Below, piece after piece: positions 11,576 to 22,750 of a DNA stretch of 64,000 bases. The translations under genes were made by a program, and so were the position numbers. The notes below the pieces were generated by a model that saw nothing but the letters and a program-made list of their open reading frames with translations, did no database searches and was not told the origin of the DNA. The stretch spans positions 79,274,361 through 79,338,360 of the forward strand of contig JALIGW010000004.1 in NCBI GenBank assembly GCA_023053685.1, written 5' to 3'. Each line of letters begins with the position of its first letter. The first letter of the stretch is position 1. The DNA is from Diadophis punctatus similis. Taxonomy: Eukaryota; Chordata; Lepidosauria; Squamata; Dipsadidae.

Positions 11576-11721
11576 CAGGGGTGGCCGAACAATGGTTCTT
11601 TGAGGATCTGTGGACTTCAACTCCCAGAATTCCTGAGCCAGCGATGCATGCATGGCTGGCTCAGGAATTCTGGGAGTTGAAGTCCACAGGTCCTCAAAGA
11701 ACCATAGTTTGGCCACCCCTG
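11576..11721. mobile_element. Hairpin hAT MITE, GAAGTCCAC family
   Basis: A 146-bp near-perfect palindrome (CAGGGGTGGCC ... GGCCACCCCTG) with an 8-bp duplication AATTAAGG (11568-11575 and 11722-11729). The arms contain TGTGGACTTCAACTCCCAGA and its complement. Confidence 0.93.
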
Positions 11722-11940
11722 AATTAAGGTCTAACTCCTTATCTGGAAGTCTCCATAAATTAACTCCTGTATTTGCCTCATGAGTTAGGCAAAGCGGGAA
11801 AATACTTCAACCGTTGACCCATTGCGTTAATTTTAAAAGCCGTGCGTTGGTAGTCTTAGTATTTTCATACAAAATGTTTTCAGCATATGACGAAATATTT
11901 GCTTTTCAAAGAAGTCCCAGATAGATGGTATGATCTAGCC

Positions 11941-12275
11941 CAGGGGTGTCAAATTTGATTTCATTGAGGACCACATCAGGTTGTGTTTGACCTCGGGGGG
12001 GCTGGGGGGCATGGCTAAGGTGGGTGTGACCAGCTCAACGTCACTCGTGTCGGTGGTGCCTATGGTGACTCAAGTGCTTTGCCAGTGAAAACAGGTTCCT
12101 AAGCTCCGTTTTCGGCTGCGAAGGCCTCCTGCAACCCTCTGCCAGTGAAAACGGAGTTCGGGAGGGCCGCTTGCAGCCCTCCCAAGCTCTGTTTTCATTG
12201 GCAGAGGCACCGTGGGCCAGAATTAAGCACCCCATGGGCCAGATCCAGCCCCCAGGCCTTGCGTTTGCACCCCTG
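11941..12275 (+). mobile_element. hAT MITE, GGTGTCAAA family
   Basis: Left end CAGGGGTGTCAAAT, right end TTTGCACCCCTG. Perfect 8-bp duplication ATCTAGCC (11933-11940 and 12276-12283). Relatives are at 27905-28272 and 50644-51072. Confidence 0.92.
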
Positions 12276-12404
12276 ATCTAGCCGAATTGTGAAAATCAGC
12301 TAAGATGAACTTCATTTATAGTTAGATTGAGGATTACCCCAAAATCCATAGCTTTGCGGCTAGAACGAGAAGATGCAAAAAAATTCTGGAAGAAACCAGG
12401 CCTT

Positions 12405-12719
12405 CCGCCAGCCAGCTGATTTTTGGGTATCTGCCACGCATGCATGGTGGGTGGGGCGCATGCGGGAGATGCGTGTGCATGCATGGGGGTCGCGCACACA
12501 TGCGTGGGGGGGAGCACGGGGTGGTGAGGCACCCCCCGTGGCCCACTTTTTGTCCCAGGAGGCTGCAGGGAGGCCTGCTAGGCCCAAAACGGGGTGGGGG
12601 TGGTCACGTGTACATGCGTGGGGGCGGGGCACATGGGTGGTATCACGTACACATTGTATTATGGGTGCTGGTGCATGCGCGCTTTCGGCACACAACAAGA
12701 AAAAGGTCAGCCATCACTG
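12405..12719 (+). mobile_element. hAT MITE fragment, GATGGCGAACC family
   Basis: Retains the interior 'CCAGCTGATTTTTGGGTATC' and the right end AAAAAGGTCAGCCATCACTG. The left end is missing. Confidence 0.75.
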
Positions 12720-13620
12720 GTATATGGGGATGAAATCTGCCCTGAAAAGTTTTGAGGAGGTGGAAGATTGGGGACACTTCCAATGTATTTGGAATTTGCA
12801 AATGTTAGCAAAATTACATTAGCAGAATCTTGCAAGTCTGAAAATGCATTTCTCCCCCGTCACCTTTACAGCCTAAGAAATTAGGGAGGGTCTCTTCTGA
12901 AATGTTTGTTCTTTCTGCAGTCTCAGCTGCCTCTTATCCAACCGTTCCTCTTGCTGTGGCTTTCCCCACCTCCAAAAGTGTTTCCCATATACTGATACGG
13001 TGGGGCCGAGTCACCTCTGCTGCATTTATTTATACTGTGACATCTGCTCAGTATTTATCAAGCTATGTACGTTCCTTAATTCCAGCCCCCGGTTATAAAA
13101 ATATTAACCCAGCAACAGTTTTGAAACCCCATGACTGGCTTGCAGATATGCACATTTGCACAATTACCATCCTACATGCCTCAAATGCTTTGGAACGACA
13201 TGAAAGTCCCACAGCTACCATTGGCATCCAAAGGAAAGACAGATGTTGCCTTCGTTCCATCCATGAGCCTCTCAGCATCAATTTCGTGAACATTCTTCAG
13301 GCTAGCCGTGTGGTTAACGGAATATTAAAAAAACGGGACTGCTAATGTTTGTATTCTAGTCTGCTAGTAAAGTTTCAGACAGGGTGATAAGGGGAAGGCA
13401 TATCTCCTCGTACGAACGTGGACATGATCGAGTCCAGAAAAAGCAGTACAGACAAAAAGAAATGGCTGTTTTCCCCAGCTCTAAAAACACAAAAGATCAT
13501 TAGTTCCCACTATATATCCTGCCGCTGGCCAGATGCACACATGCGGTTTGGCTAGCAAAGATGAAAGATTTCAGTCTTCATTATCAACAAAGGTAGAGAG
13601 TTATTGAGCTAAAAAGACTG
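12720..13620. other. Unassigned sequence with weak open frames
   Basis: A + frame (12902-13345) and a - frame near 13320-13180 look protein-like over short distances. Neither matches a known family or has a full set of splice signals, so neither is called. Confidence 0.35.
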
Positions 13621-13628
13621 GGTGTAAT

Positions 13629-13876
13629 CAGGGGTGAAATGCTACCAGTTCGGCATATCGTACCGGTAGCGGTGGCCGCCGGTGGTTCGGAGAACCGGTA
13701 GCGGCGGCAGTGCGAACCTCCGCCCACCCACCCGGACATCGCCATTTTCTTATTTTTAACCCTCTGCGCATGCACAAAGCCTTCTGCTCATGCGCAGAGG
13801 GTGAAAAAGTGCGCGCAACGGTGGCGCGCGTACACGCTTCCAAACCGGTAGGGAAGGTAAGTAGATTTCAGCGCTG
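13629..13876 (+). mobile_element. MITE, GAACCGG family (8-bp TSD)
   Basis: CAGGGGTG start, CAGCGCTG end, 8-bp duplication GGTGTAAT (13621-13628 and 13877-13884). Two near-NRF1 palindromes (CTGCGCATGC and CATGCGCAGAG) sit at about 13764 and 13790. Confidence 0.88.
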
Positions 13877-13974
13877 GGTGTAATGTAATCTGATACCAGC
13901 CGTATCTAACTCAACAGTACATCAACGTTGGGATTGATTTTTAAACTGCAAAAGTTAAATGGGTGCATTGTTGT

Positions 13975-14243
13975 ACTTTGACGCCGCCATCTTTTTCCCA
14001 GAATTTTTCGGTGATTTTTTGCTTCCGCGATGCGCGGAAGCAAAATCTCACGAGGGGACATGCGTGTGCGAGGTATTTCAGCGAGATTTCACTTCCACGC
14101 ATGCGCGGAAGCAAAAAATCACCAAAATCGCGGGCACGCGCATCCCCTTGCAAGATTTGCATGCGCAGAAAGCAAAATCGTGCAAGGGGATGTGCGCGCA
14201 ACATGGCAGCGCACCGGTAGCGAGGTAAGTGCAACCCGCCCCT
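13975..14243 (+). mobile_element. MITE fragment, GAACCGG family
   Basis: Has the family interior (GCCGCCATCTTTTT, ATGCGCGGAAGC, CACCGGTAGCGAGGTAAGTG) but no left cap. The right end abuts the dinucleotide array. Confidence 0.7.
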
Positions 14244-14456
<213 letters not shown>

Positions 14457-14460
<4 letters not shown>

Positions 14461-14869
14461 GTGTACATATGATAGCTTTCTCCAAAATCTTGCTAGATGA
14501 AATTTATGGCAAAGGTAGAAAGGTAGTCCTACAGACCTGGCAGTATCAGTTGGGGAATTCTGATCACATGCTATTCCATGTCTTTTACATGCATGTTTTT
14601 CCTCCAGATATCCATTCAACATTGTATGGAAAGGCTATATTACAGAAAAAAACACTGCAATTATCTCTTACCATAGTAAGCAAGTTAATGTAGTGAACCA
14701 TAATTTTTACTTTGCAGTCTGAGTGTTATCTTTTTATTGTTATCAGCCCCCACCTAAGATGGATTTATTTTTGTCATGCAATTGTACTTAGACACATGGG
14801 GGAAAAACGTGGACAAACGGAAGACGGCTGCATATTTTGGATTAATGACTCCATTGTTGACAGTTGTAT
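14457..14869. other. Unassigned intronic sequence
   Basis: No repeat or exon is recognised between the microsatellite and the LINE remnant. Confidence 0.4.
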
Positions 14870-15315
14870 AGCGGTTAGGAAAAACAACTTCTTGCAAAGT
14901 TACCTTTGTCAACATTCCAGTGTGTCTGTGTCACACACACACACACACACAAAGTTACATAAAAATTAACTTCTAAAAACAAGGGTAGGAGTTGAAACAA
15001 TTTATGTCCAGGATGCGAGGGGTCTGTAAATATTTTCATGGCCCTCTTTTTGACTCGTGCAGTATACAGGTCCTCAATGGAAGGCAGGTTGGCAGCAATT
15101 GTTTTTTCTGCAGTTCTGATTATCCTCTGAAGTCTGTGTCTGTCTTGTTGGGTTGCAGAACCGAACCAGACAGTTATGGAGGTGCAGATGACAGACTCAA
15201 TAATTCCTCTGTAAAACTGTATCAGCAGCTCCTTGGGCAGTTTGAGCTTCCTGAGTTGGCGCAGAAAGAACATTCTTTGTTGTGCCATTAAGCCATAATA
15301 GGAATTGCCCAAAGC
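14870..15315 (-). mobile_element. Non-LTR retrotransposon remnant, RT C-terminal region
   Basis: On the - strand the frame from 15312 reads LIQFYRGIIESVICTSITVW and then RTAEKTIAANLPSIEDLY, the conserved post-catalytic region of Rex/L2-like LINE reverse transcriptases. Truncated and frame-broken; a short AC run (14932-14951) lies in its tail. Confidence 0.75.
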
Positions 15316-15607
15316 CCCTTCATTACATCATCACCCAGCAAGATTCAACCAGGCCTGGGACTCAAGACAACCTACAAAGTTACCCCTGCATGGCCCCATG
15401 GGAGTCTGACAACCAATCAGAGTACATTTCTTACACAGGAACAGGAAGCTCCAAGGCGGAGCCCAAGAGAGGGTATAAATCTCTCTCCCTCTCTCACCCA
15501 TGTGCTCTCTTTTTGCCCAGGACCCAAAAACCCCATGTGGTCCTGTCCACCATTAAACCATCTTTCCAAGCAGCCTCCATGTTTCCAGTCTCTTTCTTCC
15601 CATTTGG
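15316..15607 (+). mobile_element. Possible solo LTR
   Basis: LTR-like layout: CCAATCAG box (about 15414), GGGTATAAATC (about 15470), an ATTAAA polyadenylation-like signal (about 15554), and no coding sequence. Borders are uncertain and no flanking duplication was found. Confidence 0.35.
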
Positions 15608-15615
15608 AACTGAAC

Positions 15616-16250
15616 CAGTGGTGGATTCCTACCAGTGCGGTCCACTCTATAGCACCAGTAGTGACCTGCTGGTGACGTCACAGTACCGGTGCGGCCAGTT
15701 GCTGGGCGCCGCCCTTTTTTTAAAAGAATTTTTAAAACTTTTTTAAAACAAATTTCTTCTGCGCATGCCCAGAAGCCGAGCTTCCGGCACTGCGCATGCG
15801 CTGCCTTCCTACCCCACAGTGAGTCCAAGCAGGGGAGGATGGCTGAGGGAGCAGTGAGACGCTGAAAGAACGGGCGGCAGGAGCTATCTCCATTCCCCTC
15901 CCTTCAGCAGTCCGAGAAGCCAGGAACGCGCGGTGATGATCCCAGGCATTTTCGCAAGTTCGAGGCATCTTGAGCTGCTGAGGGGAGGGGGAACGGGTGG
16001 CAGGAGCCTAGGGTCATCGAATGGGGAGAAGCATTCAGGCCGGACCAAGCCTCCTAGAAGAACCGCTGCTGCGGTCTTTCTGCTCCCGCTGCAGGGGGCT
16101 GTGTTGTGGGTGGGCAATGCCCCCTCGCTTCTCCGGCCGCTGCCAAGCTACCGAGGCCCACGCACACCTGGTCACATGGCTGACAAGCCACACCCACAAA
16201 ATAAGCCACACCCACAGAGTGGTAGTAAAAAAATTAGGAACCCGCGCCTG
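15616..16250 (+). mobile_element. Large MITE, GAACCGG family (8-bp TSD)
   Basis: CAGTGGTGG start, CGCGCCTG end, perfect 8-bp duplication AACTGAAC (15608-15615 and 16251-16258). At 635 bp it is one of the two longest members; its reverse-oriented relative is 61095-61769. Confidence 0.9.
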
Positions 16251-16258
16251 AACTGAAC

Positions 16259-16971
16259 CCAGATGGACATTTCTTCAAACACTTATTAGGCAACAGCTGT
16301 TATAACTCAATTATCAACGCTATTACTTCCATTTCTTTGTAATTTAGAGAACATGTTCTGTCTCTTTTCTTCATCAAAAGTTATGCTGCTGTTTGATAAG
16401 TCAGCGCAATATTAGCTGATTTCAGTGGAAATTGTGATTAGTTGGACATTTCAGGATGACCATTAGGGGGGAAGAAATAGGCTCCTTTTTGATCCTAATA
16501 AATAAAAATCACTAGTTGATGGGATCATTGTATTCCATCCAAGTCATTTTTCATTCGTGAAAAAGAGCATTTATAATGTGTTACAGTTTTATGGAAAGGT
16601 TTAGCCTGACTGATGTCATCTTGGAAACAGTGCTGTGAAACGACACTAAGTGATTCTCAATTGTTCCCTTTGGACCATTTTAAAAATTCTTAGCAATTCC
16701 CTAAATAATGCCACATTGTGACACAAAAATAGAGCACTCTGTAGAAGGGAATGCATATAAATCTATTATTTTCTTGTGAAAAGTCAGGAGTCGAATACAA
16801 AGCGCATGATCTATTCCGGAGAAAAAAAATTGGCAGAAAATCTTACCAAGCAACAATTATCACCACAACATAAGTTGCGAACACAATAGGATTCTCCTTT
16901 TATTTGAAATAAAAAATTGAGTTTATATCTTTATTCCTGAGTGCATGTTATACTGTATGTTGAATTATATT
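16259..16971. other. Unassigned AT-rich intronic sequence
   Basis: No exon or repeat is recognised. Ordinary single-copy appearance. Confidence 0.4.
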
Positions 16972-17590
16972 AAAGTGACCAGATTTTTTTTTTTAGCGGG
17001 ACGGGGGGGGGCGCCTGGGCGCCGCCATTTGTTTTGCCCTCTGCGCATGCGCAGAACACTGCGCATGCGCAGAGGGCAAAACAGCAAATGTCGGCGTCCA
17101 GTGGGGGGGGAGGCGGGAGGCCTTTCCTCGCCTCCCGCCTCCCCTTCAGGAGCTGCCCTGGGGCCGGGCTGGCAAGCGACGAACGGGAGGCGGGAGACGG
17201 GGAAAGGAGGCAGCCGGCAGCTTACCTGTCACGAGCTGCAGGCATCCAAGCGCCGCGGTCTCCCGGTCGCCCGCCCGGCCCCAGGGTAATGGCGGCAGCG
17301 AGGCGACGGGGGGAAGGAAGGGGAGGGGGACGAGAAAGGGCTGTTTGCGCCGCCACCCGCATCCCAATAGCAGTGGCACCTCCGAGGGCGGGGCTAGGGA
17401 TGGGGCGGGGGAAGGAGAGGAGGAGCAGCCCCCCTTCCCCCTCCCCTCAGCAGGCAGCCGCCTCGCTGAAATTCCGCCCGACTTGCTTCCGGTACCTCTC
17501 TTTTGTGCTTCCCCTCTAAGGTGACCAGACGTCCCGCTGTTTCCGCATTCTTTTCAAAAAAAGTGGGACTTTTTATATCCAGCCCAATAA
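16972..17590 (-). mobile_element. Mutator-like element copy, broken, with GC-rich cargo
   Basis: Left terminus AAAGTGACCAGA plus a T-run and GCGGGAC is the complement of the right end of the element at 29064-30084. A second terminus AAGGTGACCAGACGTCCCG begins at 17518 in the opposite sense, so two copies abut or one was rearranged. The cargo (about 17100-17480) is GC-rich and includes a - strand segment ending in GACAG|GTAAGC (donor at 17225-17220), like a captured first exon. It also carries the palindrome GCGCATGCGC twice (about 17044, 17062). Confidence 0.7.
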
Positions 17591-17598
17591 TGGTAGAC

Positions 17599-18103
17599 CA
17601 GTGGTTCTCAACCTTCCTAATGCCGCAACCCTTTAATACAGTTCCTCACGTTGTGGTGACCCCCAACCATAAAATAATAAAATTATTAGGAAACTCAGGG
17701 GTGGGTTCTAACTTACCTCGCTGCCGGTTCGCTTCCTCCTGCGCTGCGTGGCCGTGCCTTGTGGGCGTGCGCGCACTTTGCGTGCACACGCATGCGCAGT
17801 GCCGAAAATATTTTTTAAAAATTGCAAAAAAAAAAAAAAAGCCAAAAACAAGATGGTGACGCATGCACAGTGATGGAAATTCGGCGTCTGCGCATGCTCA
17901 GAAGGTCCCATGGTATAGATATTATTATTTTTTTGCAGTACTCTATTTGCATGTGGGTGGACCCGCCTGGAGACGGATAGAGGAGCGGTGTCTCGGTTCC
18001 TAAAACCATCGGAAATATGTGTTTTCCAATGGTCTTAGGCGACCCCTGTGAAAGGGTCATTTGACCCCCAAAGGGGTCGCGACCCACAGGTTGAGAACCG
18101 CTG
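17599..18103 (+). mobile_element. hAT MITE, GGTTCTCAACC family, with nested MITE
   Basis: CAGTGGTTCTCAACCTT to GGTTGAGAACCGCTG, with an 8-bp duplication TGGTAGAC (17591-17598 and 18104-18111). It is interrupted at 17696 by a GAACCGG-family element (CAGGGGTGGGTTC...) reaching about 17900. Confidence 0.92.
17696..17900 (+). mobile_element. MITE, GAACCGG family, nested
   Basis: CAGGGGTGG cap, GCTGCCGGTTCGCTTCC and ACGCATGCGCAGTGCC motifs. The right boundary is not clear. Confidence 0.7.
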
Positions 18104-18111
18104 TGGTAGAC

Positions 18112-18515
18112 CAATAGAAGTAACAAAAAGATACTTCTATCTGTCTATCATTCAAACTGTAAACCAAGTAAGAATTAATCAATGAAATAAGCACTTAAAG
18201 ACGGCTGCGTGCAACCAAATTGGATGCGAAAAGACCAGATTATACATATGAGAACCAGCTAACAAAACCAGTGAAGAGATCGTTTTGCAAAACTCTGAAT
18301 AAAATTAATATATGGAAAGTAAGAGTTTTGCGCATTTGCAGAAATTCCTGGGATAGGAGGCACACCTCTTATGGCTATCTAAGCCAAAACGTGTAAAACA
18401 GATTTTTAAATCACAATAATACAAGAAGCAGATGAAGTACTGTATGTTTATACTTTTACTGGATTAGAGATGTAAACTCTTGTCAGGTTAGGGGTTTTAA
18501 TTTGTTTAATTTTAT
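18112..18515. other. Unassigned intronic sequence
   Basis: AT-rich, no features recognised. Confidence 0.4.
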
Positions 18516-18900
18516 TTTGACTTGCGACCACAACTGAGCCCAAAATTTCTGTGGCTAAGGGAGACATTTGTTAAGTAAGTTTTGTCCCGTTTGACGATCT
18601 TTCCTGACACAGTTGTTAAGTGAATCACTGCATTCTTAAGTTAATAACCCGGTTGTTAAGTGAATCTGTCTTCCCCATTGACTTTGCTTGTCAGAAGGTC
18701 GCAATAGGGGATCGTGGGACATTGAAACCGTCATAAATACGAATCAGTTGCCAAGCGTCCAAAGTTTGATCACGTGACCATGGGGATGCTGCAACGGTTG
18801 TGAAGTGTGAAGAATGGTCATAAGTCACTTTTTTCAGTGTTGTTGTAACTTTGAACGGTCACTAAATCAGCTGTTGTTATAAATCAAGGACTACCTGTAG
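18516..18900. mobile_element. Palindromic TA-type MITE, CAGGTAGTCC family
   Basis: Nearly self-complementary about its middle (TTGTTAAGTGAATC motifs left, GATCACGTGACCATGGGGAT right) and ends GGACTACCTGTA. The left terminus is eroded. This is the most abundant MITE family in the window. Confidence 0.8.
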
Positions 18901-18919
18901 CTATTTAATAGACTATAAC

Positions 18920-19072
18920 CAGTAGTGGGTTCTAAAACCCGTTGCTACCGGTTCGCGCGCGTGCAACGCTTCTGCGCATGTGCAGAAGCGTCCCGGGCAG
19001 GTGGGCGGAGTCTCCTGCCGCTGCCGCTACCGGTTCACAGAACCGGGCTGAACTGGGAGCAACCCACCGCTG
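18920..19072 (+). mobile_element. Short MITE, GAACCGG family (8-bp TSD)
   Basis: 153-bp member with an 8-bp duplication ACTATAAC (18912-18919 and 19073-19080). The middle carries TTCTGCGCATGTGCAGAAGC. Confidence 0.9.
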
Positions 19073-19080
19073 ACTATAAC

Positions 19081-19554
19081 CTCTGCTTCCACTCTGAAGA
19101 TTAAAGCAGAAATAAAAAAAGCATTGTCTCTTAATGGGAAAGGACTTTGGACATTTGGAAATTCCCTTATCAGAATGTTCTATGTATCGTAAAAAAAGAA
19201 CTGCCTTTCATGCAAATGTTTTCATGAGTCTTTCAAAACACTGCATGTCTATAGAAATATTTTGATTAAAGTCTAATTCCCTAATCCCTCCGTATACAAT
19301 AAAGTTGCCCTTTTTAGTACGTTACTGGTAATTGTGCTAATGTTTTCTTCTCTATCGTGAGGTAAAAGGCTCTCTTCATTGGCAATTAGGAATTAGAACT
19401 TACTAGAAGCCAGTGCTATTTACAGTACTTCCTTTGAGAAAAAGTTCATTTGAGTCTTTTCTACTTTCCCACTGCAAACGTCTCACCAGCTTCTCCTTGG
19501 ATAGATCAACACAGATATCATATCATATATATGTGTGTGTGTGTGTCTGTGTGT
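19081..19554. other. Unassigned intronic sequence
   Basis: AT-rich; a short GT run (19533-19554) precedes the next MITE. Confidence 0.4.
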
Positions 19555-20031
19555 CAGAGGTGGGTTCCTCCCGGTTCTGACTGGTTCCCCCGAACCAGTA
19601 GCGACCTGCTGGTGATGTCACAACGATGTCACGGAACCGGTTTGGTTGGTGCCATGGAGGCCGCCATCTTTAAAAAAAAAATTGGAATTTTTTTCCCCGA
19701 TTTTTTTTTTTGAAATTTTTTCACAGGTTTTTTTTCTTCTGCACATGTGCAGAAGCCGAGTTTCCGGCACTGTGCATGCGGTTGCCATCTTGTTTTCGGC
19801 TTTTTTGGGGGGGATATTTTTTTAAATTTTTTTTAATTTTTTTTTAATTTCCGGGGTTTTTTTCTTCTGCACATGCGCAGAACCCGAGTTTCCGGCACTG
19901 TGGATATGGTCGCCATCTTGTTTTCAGCCTTTTTTGGGGGGGTTGGATTTTTTGCTACTGTGCATGCACGCGTGTGCCCACGCGGCGCGGGAAGAAGCAA
20001 ACTGGCAGTGAGGTAAGTTAGAACCCCCCCT

Positions 20032-20032
<1 letters not shown>
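19555..20032 (+). mobile_element. MITE, GAACCGG family, inserted in a GT repeat
   Basis: CAGAGGTGGG start and CCCCCCCTG end. Both flanks are GT repeats, so the duplication is uninformative. The interior has an internal direct duplication around CTTCTGCACATG (about 19736 and 19863). Confidence 0.8.
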
Positions 20033-20097
<65 letters not shown>

Positions 20098-20131
20098 TGT
20101 ATGTATGTATGTATGTATGTATGTATGTATG

Positions 20132-20207
<76 letters not shown>
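20033..20207. repeat. Compound (GT)n (GTAT)n (AT)n (AC)n microsatellite
   Basis: GT units to about 20100, GTAT to about 20130, AT to 20156, then AC to 20207. The order is the mirror image of the array at 14244-14456. Confidence 0.98.
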
Positions 20208-20209
<2 letters not shown>

Positions 20210-20756
20210 ACGAATTCTGATTTCTCCCTGTTGCTCATCACCTTCTTACCATTTTCTCCTATTAGTGGATCAAACACTTCCTTGACTTTTTTCTTGTTTT
20301 TTTACATGTTGAAAGAAGCTTTTTTTGTTGCAAGCCTTAGAGTTTATTTTGAGCCTTACCTTTCCTGACTTCATATTTGGAGGTTCAGGCTATTTGCTGA
20401 TATTCTGCCTTAGATACATGTCCCTCTTTCCACTTTTTATACTTGTTCTTTTTGTCTTTCAGTTTATCAGAGAGTTCTTTGTGCAGTCATGCTGGTTTCT
20501 TTTGAGATCGCTTATTTTTCCTTCTTCATGGGAATTGTGCTAGACTGGGCTTTTATAATCTCACTTTTCAAAATTTCCCAAGCTTCTTGGGTTGTTTTCC
20601 CTTTGAGAATTCTCATTCATGATGGAATCTTTCCCAAGTGTTCTCTAAATTTATTGAAATCAGCTCTCTTAAAGTCCAAGTCTCTAGTTTGACTTTGTTC
20701 TATTGCTTGTGCTTGCATAATATTCTATGTTTGAGTGTATTAGCAATTAATAAGGG
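20208..20756. other. Unassigned T-rich sequence
   Basis: Hydrophobic + frames (20325-20543, 20489-20692) come from T-rich composition. Probably the complement of an old LINE, but no diagnostic motif was recognised. Confidence 0.3.
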
Positions 20757-20945
20757 TTGTCTCTGGAGATTCTCAGTCATCCAGTTTCATGGTTGTCCCA
20801 AAGGTGCTTTTTCAAGAGGCAACTGGACTTTCTGGTTTTTCTTTGAAGACGTTTCGCTGAAGAAGCTTCTCAGATGAGAAGCGAAACGTCTTCAAAGAAA
20901 AACCAGAAAGTCCAGTTGCCTCTTGAAAAAGCACCTTTGGGTCTT
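20757..20945. repeat. Foldback element with perfect 62-bp arms
   Basis: 20797-20858 and 20880-20941 are exact inverted copies (62 of 62 bases) around a 21-base loop. The arm contains GAAGACGTTTCGCT and AAGAGGCAACTGG. Diverged relatives are at 37805-38850 and 53930-54160. Confidence 0.95.
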
Positions 20946-21374
20946 AATAACAGAGAATCCGAAAGAACATTTTTAAAATATTTTAAAAATTTGTGTCAGG
21001 GAGATAAACAGACAAAATACTTAGGAAACTTCCAGTCAGGTCAAATGCATGGCGTCAATATAACAAGGCAATGTGCCAAGATAATGGTGTTATTTTCTAC
21101 ACAGTTTCACTTCGATTTCCATGTTCTTGGATAAGTTAATTTCCTGTATCTCCTTCTTGATGAAGCTGTGATAGATCAGTGTCAGTTTCACAATGGGTAC
21201 TTAAATTGTTTCGTTTTTAATTTCCTTTAAACTGCCTGAGAAGTACAAGGTTTGTTGGACGTAGGTTTATTTTTAAATTTGTCTGCTTCCTCAGAGTGAA
21301 CGTTATGAAACGGGTATTAACAATAGTCCCACTGGAGTTAAAAGTATTTTTAATATTGTTGAGAGGGAATTGAG
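20946..21374. other. Unassigned sequence
   Basis: May be the outer part of the dispersed repeat at 21375-21582, but no second copy of this portion is present in the window. Confidence 0.3.
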
Positions 21375-21582
21375 ATAGCATCACTGGCTTTGATCTTCTT
21401 GGCTAGGCAATTGAGTTCTGAGCTTCAGTAATCCTTCAGTCTTAATTATCACCTCACGTACAATTTTTGACACACAGGAAGTTGCGATTGTATAAAACTT
21501 TATCTTGCCTGTTGACAACTGGAAGGCATTTGTTGGCTTTTGAGATAGTCTCAGTTCTGTTTCTTATGGTGCATAGTTCTCT
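21375..21582 (-). repeat. Unclassified dispersed repeat, copy 1
   Basis: Its complement aligns with 27155-27360 (shared blocks GCACCATAA, AAACAGAACTGA, TCTCAAAAG, AAGATAAAGTTTTA, GATCAAAGCCAGTG), by eye roughly 75-80% identical. No class-defining end or motif was recognised. Confidence 0.7.
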
Positions 21583-21811
21583 CTGGAACAGCTGGCACAG
21601 CTTACAACCATAATTCCCGGCTCAATTATGGTCATAAGTCAAGGACTAGCTGTAGGCCTTGCTCCGCCTTTTTTCCCCTCACAACATTCACCTTGTGAGG
21701 CGAGTTGAGCTGAGAAAGTGTGACTGACCTACAGTCACCCTGCCAGCTTAGATGGTTCAGGCAAACTTCCACATTTCCCTACTTTTAAGTATACTGAATA
21801 AATTGTTCCAG

Positions 21812-21990
21812 TACAGGTAGTCCTTGACATACAACATTTCATTTAGTGACCATTTGAAGTTACAACGGTACTGAAAAAAGTGACATGCCAGTTTTTCCCA
21901 CTTACGATCATTGCAGCATCCCCGTGGTCATGGAATCAAAATTTGGACGCTTGGCAATGGACTCATATTTATGACGTCAATTAAAAAATG
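21812..21990. mobile_element. Palindromic TA-type MITE, CAGGTAGTCC family, half copy
   Basis: Starts TACAGGTAGTCCTTGACATA and runs to 'ATTTATGACGTCAATT', where the Penelope-like element begins. The second half is absent. Confidence 0.75.
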
Positions 21991-21994
21991 GGAT

Positions 21995-22440
21995 TCACGA
22001 ACACCAGCTGGCCGTCAAACACCACGATCCCAAATCCTTCATCTGTACCCACACCGACACCAAACAGCACCGGTTCGATTGGAGCAACACCAATATTATC
22101 AGCCATGCTACCACCCACCATGCTCGTAAATTCACTGAAGCCTGGCACTCCACAAGCAATCCCATCAACAGACACACTGACCCACAACCAGCCTACGAAC
22201 CCCTCAGATTCCAAATCAACCACACGGCCAACTAGAGACAGCGCTGATCCTCAACCCACCCACGCAAGCCCCACCACCACCAGCACTTCACCTCCCAATG
22301 ACACTCACCTGGCGTAACCTCCCCATCACAAGACCCAACACAACTCTCACTGATGACTCATAGCTGAAGTCCTTATAAACAGAACAACACCGACGCTGAC
22401 ACATCCCCTAAACTCCGCTGAAGATGTTACCTAGCCTGGC
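21995..22440 (+). mobile_element. Penelope-like retroelement 3' fragment, copy 1
   Basis: In the + frame starting near 22009 it reads VKHHDPKSFICTHTDTKQHR, then FDWSNTNII, RKFTEAWHST and NPINRHTD. This resembles the region downstream of the GIY-YIG endonuclease in Penelope-like elements; the family call is from memory of the motif order. It is followed by a proline/threonine-rich untranslated tail ending GAAGATGTTACCTAGCCTGG. Confidence 0.6.
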
Positions 22441-22495
22441 CCTCCGCAAGCAATCCCATCAACAGACACACTGACCCACCAGCAGCCTATGAACC
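22438..22495 (+). mobile_element. Penelope-like element copy 2, 5' part
   Basis: Begins directly at the end of copy 1 with GCAAGCAATCCCATCAACAG, an internal part of the same element. The head-to-tail partial duplication is characteristic of Penelope insertions. It continues at 23277 after MITE and CR1 insertions. Confidence 0.6.
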
Positions 22496-22730
22496 AGAGG
22501 TGGGTTTCAGCAGGTTCTGACCGGTTCTGGAGAACCGGTAGCAGAAATTTTGAGTAGTTCAGAGAACCAGTAGCGGAAATTTTGAGTAGTTCGGAGAACC
22601 GGCAAATACCGCCTCTGACTGGCCCCTCCCCCATCTATTCTCTGCCTCCCGAGTCTCAGCTGATCAGGAGGAAATGGAGATTTTGCAGTATCCTTCCCCT
22701 GCCATGCCCACCAAGCCATGCCATTCCCAT
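22496..22730 (+). mobile_element. MITE fragment, GAACCGG family
   Basis: CAGAGGTGGGTTTCAGCAGG start with two copies of GTAGCGGAAATTTTGAGTAG-like sequence. Breaks off near 22730 at CR1 sequence. Confidence 0.75.
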
Positions 22731-22750
22731 TTGTAAGAATGGCCTTGGAT

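Noticed and set aside
13180..13330. - strand frame with LMDGTKATSVFPLDANGS
   Set aside because: Protein-like wording over about 38 codons then a stop; no recognised family, only a weak acceptor. Left as unassigned.
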